A DNA stretch of 13,936 bases, taken from Bact-19 sp038319215 (GTDB taxonomy: Bacteria > Bacteroidota > Bacteroidia > Bacteroidales > ML635J-15). Both the position numbers and the translations under genes were made by a program. This document shows, in pieces, positions 7,679-13,936 of the stretch. The stretch covers positions 1 through 13,936 of the forward strand of contig JBBQCZ010000107.1 of NCBI GenBank assembly GCA_038319215.1, in the 5' to 3' direction. How positions within the stretch are numbered: the stretch's first letter is position 1; every line of letters starts with the position of its first letter. A model generated the notes under the pieces. That model searched no databases. It was not told where the DNA came from and saw nothing but the letters and a program-made list of their open reading frames with translations.

Positions 7679-8557
7679 TTACTGAACTCCTTCAGTTGTC
7701 ATATTTCTATCTATTTTATTTACTAAACCTTGTAATACATTACCAGGACCAACTTCCACAAAATATTTCGCACCATAGGCAATCATGTTTTGCACAGACA
7801 AAGTCCATCTAACTGGGCTTGTTAGCTGTTTAATCAGGTTTTCGCGTATTGATTCGGGATTTGTATTTGGGTTTCCATCAACATTTTGGAAAATTGGGCA
7901 AACTGGAGTTTTAAAATTTGTTTCGTTAATAGCGATGCTAAGTTCTTCACGAGCAGGCTCCATCAAAGGAGAATGAAAAGCGCCACCAACAGGTAATTTA
8001 ATTGCACGTTTTGCTCCTGCTTCTTTCATTTTCTCCATTGCGATATCTATACCAGCATTTGAACCAGATATAACCACCTGACCAGGAGAATTGTAATTTG
8101 CAGCAACAACAACCTCATCAATTTCTTCACAAATTCTATCAATCACGTCAAAATCAAGATTAAGAATTGCCGCCATAGATGATGGATTTTTCTCACATGC
8201 TTTCTGCATAGCTAATGCGCGTTTATAAACCAATTTTAGTCCATCTTCAAAACTTAATGCTCCTGCTGCAACCAAAGCCGAGAACTCACCCAAAGAATGG
8301 CCAGCAACCATGTTTGGTTTTGGAGTTTCCTCTAAACACATGTAAGTAATTACTGAATATAAAAAAATAGAAGGCTGAGTAACCTTGGTTTGTTTTAAAT
8401 CTTCATCTGTTCCGTTAAAAATTACATCAGTAATTCTATAACCAAGAATTTCGTTTGCTTTTTCAAATAGTTCTTTTGCTTTTGGATTAGAATCATATAA
8501 TTCTTTACCCATTCCTACAAATTGGGAACCTTGCCCCGGAAATACATAAGCTTTCAT
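7679..8557 (-). CDS. fabD: Malonyl-CoA:ACP transacylase
   Basis: Moves the malonyl group from CoA to acyl-carrier protein to supply fatty-acid elongation in the cytoplasm. The 292 residues match the usual length. Visible motifs are FPGQGSQ at 6-12 (oxyanion/acyl pocket), the nucleophile elbow GHSLGE with Ser88, Arg113 (YKRALAMQ) that binds the malonyl carboxylate, and the catalytic His195 in GGAFHSPLM. The C-terminus has VEVGPG, also typical. It starts 15 bp after the folE stop on the same strand, so it is probably cotranscribed with folE. It ends at the terminator shared with korB. No unusual residue changes are seen. Confidence 0.96.
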   Translation of the reverse strand: MKAYVFPGQGSQFVGMGKELYDSNPKAKELFEKANEILGYRITDVIFNGTDEDLKQTKVTQPSIFLYSVITYMCLEETPKPNMVAGHSLGEFSALVAAGALSFEDGLKLVYKRALAMQKACEKNPSSMAAILNLDFDVIDRICEEIDEVVVAANYNSPGQVVISGSNAGIDIAMEKMKEAGAKRAIKLPVGGAFHSPLMEPAREELSIAINETNFKTPVCPIFQNVDGNPNTNPESIRENLIKQLTSPVRWTLSVQNMIAYGAKYFVEVGPGNVLQGLVNKIDRNMTTEGVQ

Positions 8558-8572
8558 AATTGTTTATTTAAT

Positions 8573-9199
8573 TTATAGTTTGTTTCTGTCAATTAGTGAT
8601 AAAAATTCTTTACGAGTTGCATCCTTAAGAAATGCACCAGTAAAATCAGAAGTTGTTGTAATTGAGTTTTGTTTTTGCACACCACGCATCTGCATACACA
8701 TGTGATGAGCTTCGATTACAACTGCAACACCCAAAGGATTAAGAGTATTTTGTATGCAATCTTTTATCTGTGTTGTTAAGCGCTCCTGAACCTGAAGACG
8801 ACGTGCAAACACATCAACAACTCTAGCAATTTTACTTAAACCTGTAATATAATGATTTGGTATATATGCAACATGTGCTTTCCCATAAAATGGCAACATA
8901 TGATGTTCACACATACTGTAAAGCTCAATATCTTTAACAATAACCATTTGTCTGTAATCTTCACGAAACATTGCAGACTTTAAAATATCTTCAGGACTTA
9001 TGTGATAACCTTGAGTTAAAAACTGCATTGCTTTAGCTACCCGTTGAGGCGTTAATAAAAGTCCTTCACGATTAACATCTTCGCCAAGAAGAGTTATTAT
9101 TTCAGAATAATGCGATGCAATTTTCTCGGTTTTTGCAATATCGTATTTTTCATTTTTTGTATAACCACCAGTTCCAAGATTATTTACAGAATCTCCCAT
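8573..9199 (-). CDS. folE: GTP cyclohydrolase I
   Basis: Converts GTP to 7,8-dihydroneopterin triphosphate, the first step of folate/pterin synthesis; cytoplasmic homodecamer in known members. The 208 residues include the zinc ligands Cys97 and His100 in MCEHHMLPF, and Cys168 in HHMCMQMRG, equivalent to the E. coli Cys110/His113/Cys181 set. The core also shows TPQRVAKAM near 50-58 and GLSKIARVVDVFARRLQVQE at 120-139. The first ~20 residues are Gly/Asn/Lys-rich and variable, and no better internal start is evident. It is divergent from mqnB (67 bp apart) and precedes fabD by 15 bp. Confidence 0.96.
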   Translation of the reverse strand: MGDSVNNLGTGGYTKNEKYDIAKTEKIASHYSEIITLLGEDVNREGLLLTPQRVAKAMQFLTQGYHISPEDILKSAMFREDYRQMVIVKDIELYSMCEHHMLPFYGKAHVAYIPNHYITGLSKIARVVDVFARRLQVQERLTTQIKDCIQNTLNPLGVAVVIEAHHMCMQMRGVQKQNSITTTSDFTGAFLKDATRKEFLSLIDRNKL

Positions 9200-9244
9200 T
9201 TCAATATTTTTTACAAATTAAACAAAAAATACTCAAATTAAGTT

Positions 9245-9252
9245 TATTTTTG
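9245..9252 (+). promoter_or_regulatory. Putative -7 box (TATTTTTG) for mqnB
   Basis: An exact TAnnTTTG match, 14 bp before the mqnB ATG, implying a very short leader. No clear -33 element is seen. Confidence 0.4.
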
Positions 9253-9266
9253 TTGAAACATCTTTT

Positions 9267-9911
9267 ATGAAATTACTAATTGTAACGGCTACAAAGATTG
9301 AAGCGCAACGAATAATCTCCGATTTAAAACTTAGAGAAATTTCGGAGCAATTTTATTCTTCAAAGGAAATAAACACCGACTTGCTAATTTCTGGCATAGG
9401 AATTCCTGCGACAATTTTTTCAATGTTCGCTTATGCCGACTTAAGAATTTATGACCTAATTATTAATGCCGGAATTGCTGGCAGTTTCTCAGAATCTATT
9501 CCTATTGGCAACATTATCAATGTTTCGTCGGATAGCTTTGGAGATATTGGACTAAATACAAAAGATGGTTTTTTACCAATATTTGAATCAAAACTTAACT
9601 CTGCTTTTAAAAATCTAATTAATAATGGATTTATTTATAACACTTCAGATTTTCCGTCTTTCTTTAGAGATTTGCAAAAAGTGAAAGCTGTTACAGTTAA
9701 TATTCCAGAAGTTAAATTGTATAAAAACACAGAAATAGAAACGATGGAAGGAGCAGCTTTTATGTTGGTTTGTAAACATTTTAAAAAGAATTTCATTCAG
9801 TTAAGAGGAATATCAAATATAATTGGAATTACAAAACGAGATGATTGGGATATTAATAAACCAATCGATAATTATACTGAATTGATTGTGAAATTTATAA
9901 AAAAAGTTTAA
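9267..9911 (+). CDS. mqnB: Futalosine hydrolase (menaquinone synthesis, futalosine pathway)
   Basis: Releases hypoxanthine from futalosine to give dehypoxanthine futalosine, in the alternative menaquinone route. The 214 residues show the nucleoside-phosphorylase/MTAN-like fold: a starting strand MKLLIVTATKIEAQ, the SGIG segment at 42-45, NAGIAGSF at 67-74, the nucleoside-binding ETMEGAAF block at 158-165, and RGISNIIG…RDDW at 180-194 in the place of the base-recognition Asp. The close relative MTA/SAH nucleosidase is less likely, because the ETMEGAAF and RGISN forms fit MqnB better and mqnD lies next on the same strand. The protein is somewhat more divergent than its neighbours. It is separated from mqnD by 128 bp containing a palindromic element. 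Confidence 0.88.
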   Translation: MKLLIVTATKIEAQRIISDLKLREISEQFYSSKEINTDLLISGIGIPATIFSMFAYADLRIYDLIINAGIAGSFSESIPIGNIINVSSDSFGDIGLNTKDGFLPIFESKLNSAFKNLINNGFIYNTSDFPSFFRDLQKVKAVTVNIPEVKLYKNTEIETMEGAAFMLVCKHFKKNFIQLRGISNIIGITKRDDWDINKPIDNYTELIVKFIKKV

Positions 9912-9912
9912 C

Positions 9913-10000
9913 GGTGACTTCGGCTTTCGCTGCGGCGAATCAGTCACCTTTGAACGTAGTGAACGCTAGACATAGTAACGAGCAAACCGATTCGCAGCGA
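9913..10000. repeat. GC-richer palindromic intergenic element (REP-like)
   Basis: Between mqnB and mqnD the base composition jumps from strongly AT-rich to near 50% GC. An outer inverted repeat GGTGACT (9913-9919) and AGTCACC (9942-9948) encloses a TCGGCTTTCGCTGCGGCGA core. A second segment, GATTCGCAGCGA (9989-10000), is complementary to parts of that core (TCGCTGCG at 9927-9934 and GAATC at 9937-9941), giving two competing folds. Between them are related short words: GAACG at 9952 and 9961, and AGTGAACG/AGTAACGAG. It looks like a dispersed palindromic repeat, but I cannot count copies elsewhere. Confidence 0.55.
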
Positions 10001-10039
10001 TGGAGAAAATATCATACCAAAACATAAATAAATAAAAAA

Positions 10040-10870
10040 ATGAACCTTACTTTAGCAATATCATCTTGTCCGAACGACACATTTATGTTTGATGCAATAA
10101 TCAACAAGAAAATTGACACTGGTGACTACCAATTTGATTTGCATATTGCTGATGTTGAGCAACTTAACAAGATGGCTTTTAATGTAGAAAGTGATATTTC
10201 AAAAATCAGTTTTCACTCATTTTTTCAAGTACTTGAAAATTACCAGTTACTAAATTCAGGAGCTGCATTAGGAAAAAACTGTGGTCCATTATTAATAAGT
10301 AAGCGTAAAATTTATCATGATGAAATTTCTGATTGTAAGATTGCAATTCCGGGCGAAAACACAACGGCAAATCTCTTGATGCAGATATTTTATCCCAATG
10401 CAACAAAGAAAAAGCCATATCTTTTTTCAGATATCGAAGAAGTAGTATTATCAGGTGAATGTGATGCCGGCTTGGTAATTCACGAAACTCGATTTACTTA
10501 TCAAAAACGAGGACTCAAACTTATTGCAGACCTTGGAACGCTATGGGAGGCAAAATACGCTTTACCAATTCCTCTTGGTGGCATTGTTATAAAACGTAAA
10601 TTACCAGAAAATATTAAATCCGACATTAACGAAATCCTTAAATCGAGCATTGAATATGCATTTGCGAATCCAAATTCTGCAATGAATTTCATGAAACATC
10701 ATGCCATTGAATTAAGTGAAGACATTATCAATAAACATGTGGCACTTTATGTGAATAATTTTTCGGTCGATTTAGGTGCTGAAGGGAAAAAAGCAGTTGA
10801 GAAATTGGGTGAAGAGTATGGGAAGGAAAATAATAAATTTATAAACAACAATCCTATTTTCGTAATTTAA
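10040..10870 (+). CDS. mqnD: 1,4-dihydroxy-6-naphthoate synthase (menaquinone synthesis, futalosine pathway)
   Basis: Opens cyclic dehypoxanthine futalosine to give 1,4-dihydroxy-6-naphthoate. The 276 residues match the usual length and the periplasmic-binding-protein-like fold of MqnD. Visible are the N-terminal SSCPNDTFMFDA at 8-19, the KISFHSFFQVLENYQLLNSGAALG segment near 55-78, the GPLLIS strand, and GLVIHETRFTY with His148, in line with the catalytic His145 described in the Thermus enzyme. The C-terminal segment LYVNNFSVDLGAEGKKAVEKL is also typical. No Shine-Dalgarno is seen; the start is the first ATG after an A-rich leader and keeps the family N-terminus. It is on the same strand as mqnB, with the palindromic element in between. 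It could be cotranscribed with mqnB, though the element may attenuate. Confidence 0.95.
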   Translation: MNLTLAISSCPNDTFMFDAIINKKIDTGDYQFDLHIADVEQLNKMAFNVESDISKISFHSFFQVLENYQLLNSGAALGKNCGPLLISKRKIYHDEISDCKIAIPGENTTANLLMQIFYPNATKKKPYLFSDIEEVVLSGECDAGLVIHETRFTYQKRGLKLIADLGTLWEAKYALPIPLGGIVIKRKLPENIKSDINEILKSSIEYAFANPNSAMNFMKHHAIELSEDIINKHVALYVNNFSVDLGAEGKKAVEKLGEEYGKENNKFINNNPIFVI

Positions 10871-10930
10871 AGAAATTATTACACTTGTAAAAAATCTTAA
10901 GTTTTATAATAATTTATAAATTGTTTACAG

Positions 10931-10938
10931 TATTTTTG
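10931..10938 (+). promoter_or_regulatory. Putative -7 box (TATTTTTG) for the GH3-like/serine hydrolase gene
   Basis: An exact TAnnTTTG match, 17 bp before the ATG at 10956, suggesting a promoter separate from mqnBD. The -33 region is unclear. Confidence 0.4.
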
Positions 10939-10955
10939 TCATTCTCTAACCATGA

Positions 10956-13919
10956 ATGATGAAAATTAAAGATATATTTACCAGAAAAAAGATTTGGATT
11001 CCGATACTTCTTGGAATACTGGCAATAGCAACGATTTTAGCTCTATTTTTACGAAATAGGGATCACGAAAGTCCTAAAAATGGCAACGCTGCATTTTACA
11101 AGTATTCATCGACAGAGACAGACTCTATACTTAATCTTTTGAAAGCGGAAGAAAAAGCATTAAATCTTATTTATATTTCCAATATTGAGGATAGTTTAAT
11201 TAGCCTTAATAATTCTGAGTCAGGCTTACCTGGATATTTTTACTTAGAATTGAACAATCGCGAAATATTATCAAAATACAGAGATTCTAAAGAAAATAAT
11301 CGATTTATTCGAGGTATAAACGAGCAGTTACTGACTCAGTTTTCAAACGATAGCATAATGTATGTTTCTCCTCAACTTTTAGGAACTATAAACGACAGTA
11401 TAATCTTGTCGCGCTACTATAAATACCAAACAAATCTGCTAATTGAAAACAACATAAATGCATTAATTTGCACTTTTGATATTCCCGAGACTCTTGACAC
11501 CACTTCCTTCAATCTTATCGTTAACAAATTCGCAATAAAGCTGGGAGTATTGCATAGCAATAAGATTTTAAGTTTCATAAATCTCGAAAGCCTACCTGCA
11601 AACTTTAAAGATTCCGATAAGTCAAATCTTAAGAAGCTTATATCAGAATTGAGCATTAACGGATTATGTGGTATAATAATATCAGATGCCGCACTTTTCG
11701 ATATAATTAAAGAAACAGAATTCGATGGAATAATAGTTTACAATCTTGGGAAAGAAGTTTCTCCAAGCAAAGAGATTATAGAAAAAACAGATGCTTTTTT
11801 GACAAGTAAAGCTGACAATACAAAAACGGCGGATTTAGCAAAATTGATAAAAAAAGGGAATAGCAAAGAGAATTTATTTTTAAAAAGTTCGAAAGTCTTA
11901 AGGGCGGGACTGTGGGCAAATCAAAAATCGCAAATATCAGACAGTGTAACTGAAATACTTAATGTGCAACTTCTCGAAAGTAATATTACCGAAGCATCCG
12001 TTACCGTTTTGAAAAATGAAAATAAGCTTATCCCGTTAACGAATACTAATCAAAAAATTCATTTGATTTTCGCAACCAAACAAAATTCGAATGAGTTTTT
12101 ATATGCACTTTCGAAATACAGCATCAACTACACCATTTCTTATTTTGACTTAAAATCGAATATAAAGCCCTCAATTTCGCCAGGATCAAACACTTTAATT
12201 GTAGTTTATGAAAGAGAATCTGCAGATTCTGTTCCAACGGCTTTATTAAGCTGCATGTCGGGCTTTGATAAGAACAAAATTTTCATAAACTTTGGCAAAA
12301 TCCCTACTGGAATAATGGATGTTCCCGCTAGCTCAATTGTTCAGGTTTATAATGCCAATAAAACAGGCTTTTCGTTTTCTGCTCAATTAATTTTTGGAGG
12401 TATTGCAGCTAGTGGTACACTTTCCACTAAAATCAATGATACGATATCGTATGGTTATGGAATAAAAACACAGAAAACAAGATTAAAATATTCTTTACCA
12501 GAAGATGCTGGATTGAATTCCGAAAAGCTAAAAGACATTGACAGTATAGTAAACTATGCAATTGCAACCGGTGTAATGCCAGGTTGTCAAGTTTTTGTTG
12601 CAAAAAATGGTATTGTAGTTTATGATAAATCGTTCGGATACCTAGATTACTCGAAAACCAATGCTGTTGATAATAGCGACATGTATGACGTAGCTTCGCT
12701 GACGAAAATTTGTGCAACAACTTTGGCAATGATGAAAATGGTGGAGACTGGCAAAATAAAACTTGATGATAAACTTGAAAAATATTTTAAAAACACAAAA
12801 ATTGATTATGGTAAAATAAAGCCCGACACAGTAACAATTATTGATACTGTAAATATTAAAGGCAAAACATTATTGGAAATTAAGGCACTTGTCATAAACA
12901 AAGACACTACATATTTAAATGACACGATGCTTCGACGAAAAGAAATTTTCATAACCAAAACCACTCCTTCAGCAAATATTTTTCAAGTTCCAGTTAGAGC
13001 ATTGCTGGTACACCAAAGTGGGATAAGCCCATCACTGCCAATTTTACCATATATATTTTATGAAGAATCTTATTCAAAGTGGAAATATCAAGAAGACATA
13101 AAAGCAGGCATTGTAAACCCAGAAAAGAAAAAATACCCTAAGCAGGAAGCCTGGAACTATTATTATAGCAACAAATGGGTTAAGGACTCAGCAGAAGTCA
13201 AAATCGCCGATAATATGTATTTACAAAATCGTTGGAGAGATACTTTGTATGAAGATGTAAAACGATTAGGCACTTTTAATCGCAGTACCTATCAATACAC
13301 CGACATGAATATGATTCTTGCACAAACAATTATTGATACTGTTAACAAAAAGAGTCTTGACAGGTTTGTTAAAGAAACGTATTACGAAAGTTTGGGTATG
13401 AGAAATTCTACATTTACACCATTAAATTTCAATATTCCAAAAAGCAGGATAGCACCAACAGAAAATGAGAACAATTGGCGCAGACAAGTTATTCACGGAA
13501 CAGTTCACGATCCGTCGGCAGCAATGCTTGGAGGAATATCAGGAAATGCTGGTCTATTCTCAACAGCATCTGATTTAGGAATTTTAGGACAAATGTGGCT
13601 CAATGGTGGTAGTTATGGTGGGCAGTTTTATCTAAATCCCGGAACAATAAAAATGTTTGCGGCCACCCAACCCGAAAACCATCGTGGCTTAGGATTTGAC
13701 AAAGCGGCAGCAAGAAATCTAAATGCTCCCTCCGCTCCTGCCTCGACTTATGGGCATACTGGATTTACTGGCTGCGTTATGTGGATTGACCCAGAAAATG
13801 ACATTGTTTATGTATTTCTATCAAATCGTCTGCATCCAAATGTAAATAATTGGCAAATACTTGGTCAAAAGGTACTGCAAAATGTTCATCAGGTGATTTA
13901 TGATGCAATGGAGGAATGA
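10956..13919 (+). CDS. Membrane-anchored fusion: degenerate GH3-like domain plus beta-lactamase-type serine hydrolase
   Basis: A 987-residue protein with an N-terminal membrane anchor (hydrophobic 13-32 after KIKDIFTRKK), so its body is on the periplasmic side. Domain order and length match the Bacteroidota GH3/beta-lactamase fusions thought to act on cell-wall material. Residues of about 45-335 resemble a GH3 barrel only weakly: where NagZ-type enzymes carry KHFPGHGDT…DSH, this one has FINLESLPANFKDSDKS (207-223), while ISDAA (Asp244) may sit at the nucleophile position. A GH3 C-domain-like part follows (about 338-510, with SVTVLKNENKLIPL). The serine hydrolase half (about 515-985) looks intact: Ser581-Leu-Thr-Lys584, Tyr781-Thr-Asp783, and His934-Thr-Gly936, the last in place of KTG. 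An insert of about 65 residues (612-676) lies before VRALLVHQSG. The ATG is doubled (10956 and 10959); either could be used. The substrate is unknown; it could be a peptidoglycan-active hydrolase or an esterase. Confidence 0.85.
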   Translation: MMKIKDIFTRKKIWIPILLGILAIATILALFLRNRDHESPKNGNAAFYKYSSTETDSILNLLKAEEKALNLIYISNIEDSLISLNNSESGLPGYFYLELNNREILSKYRDSKENNRFIRGINEQLLTQFSNDSIMYVSPQLLGTINDSIILSRYYKYQTNLLIENNINALICTFDIPETLDTTSFNLIVNKFAIKLGVLHSNKILSFINLESLPANFKDSDKSNLKKLISELSINGLCGIIISDAALFDIIKETEFDGIIVYNLGKEVSPSKEIIEKTDAFLTSKADNTKTADLAKLIKKGNSKENLFLKSSKVLRAGLWANQKSQISDSVTEILNVQLLESNITEASVTVLKNENKLIPLTNTNQKIHLIFATKQNSNEFLYALSKYSINYTISYFDLKSNIKPSISPGSNTLIVVYERESADSVPTALLSCMSGFDKNKIFINFGKIPTGIMDVPASSIVQVYNANKTGFSFSAQLIFGGIAASGTLSTKINDTISYGYGIKTQKTRLKYSLPEDAGLNSEKLKDIDSIVNYAIATGVMPGCQVFVAKNGIVVYDKSFGYLDYSKTNAVDNSDMYDVASLTKICATTLAMMKMVETGKIKLDDKLEKYFKNTKIDYGKIKPDTVTIIDTVNIKGKTLLEIKALVINKDTTYLNDTMLRRKEIFITKTTPSANIFQVPVRALLVHQSGISPSLPILPYIFYEESYSKWKYQEDIKAGIVNPEKKKYPKQEAWNYYYSNKWVKDSAEVKIADNMYLQNRWRDTLYEDVKRLGTFNRSTYQYTDMNMILAQTIIDTVNKKSLDRFVKETYYESLGMRNSTFTPLNFNIPKSRIAPTENENNWRRQVIHGTVHDPSAAMLGGISGNAGLFSTASDLGILGQMWLNGGSYGGQFYLNPGTIKMFAATQPENHRGLGFDKAAARNLNAPSAPASTYGHTGFTGCVMWIDPENDIVYVFLSNRLHPNVNNWQILGQKVLQNVHQVIYDAMEE

Positions 13920-13936
13920 ATGGGTAGTAGGTAGTC

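Noticed and set aside
9200..9266. Minus-strand promoter for folE
   Set aside because: Only one-mismatch versions of the -7 box (TTAATTTG on the minus strand near 9234-9241) are visible, too weak to call.
9267..9911. MTA/SAH nucleosidase instead of futalosine hydrolase
   Set aside because: Same fold, but the ETMEGAAF and RGISN…RDDW segments and the neighbouring mqnD favour MqnB.
10871..10930. Possible terminator after mqnD
   Set aside because: Only weak A/T-only inverted repeats are present, with no stable stem.

Overview
The window is AT-rich, and its gene set points to the Bacteroidota, most likely an anaerobic or Bacteroidales-like lineage. It has an OMPP1/FadL-type porin with the NAMGG…FNPAG pattern, a short archaeal/eukaryal-type (type 3) ProRS, a fused GH3-like plus beta-lactamase-like cell-envelope protein, TAnnTTTG -7 promoter boxes, and mostly no Shine-Dalgarno sequences. 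The genes look chromosomal. I see no integrase, transposase, CRISPR array, tRNA or rRNA.

Layout from left to right. Positions 1-2297 (minus strand) hold an envelope pair: a low-complexity Tyr/Gly- then Ser/Gly-rich lipoprotein gene, and 18 bp after it an OMPP1/FadL-like outer-membrane protein cut by the window edge. Diverging from them at 2381 is proS, followed 10 bp later by a conserved protein of unknown function; a long hairpin sits after this pair. Positions 4749-7630 encode the two-gene 2-oxoacid:ferredoxin oxidoreductase (korA with fused gamma domain, then korB, overlapping by 4 bp), ending in a strong terminator shared with the convergent folE-fabD pair (minus strand). From 9267 the plus strand resumes with mqnB and mqnD, two steps of the futalosine route to menaquinone. 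They are separated by a GC-richer palindromic intergenic element. The last gene (10956-13919) is a 987-residue membrane-anchored protein with a highly diverged GH3-like front half and an intact beta-lactamase-type serine hydrolase back half.

Together: KorAB makes or uses acyl-CoA with low-potential ferredoxin, mqnB/mqnD supply menaquinone for anaerobic respiration, fabD starts fatty-acid elongation, folE starts pterin synthesis, and the terminal genes belong to the envelope. Most of this is housekeeping, and I do not see a clear new defence or mobile system. The most unusual items are the GH3 half that appears to have lost its catalytic motif, the low-complexity lipoprotein beside the porin, the palindromic element between mqnB and mqnD, and the uncharacterised gene after proS.
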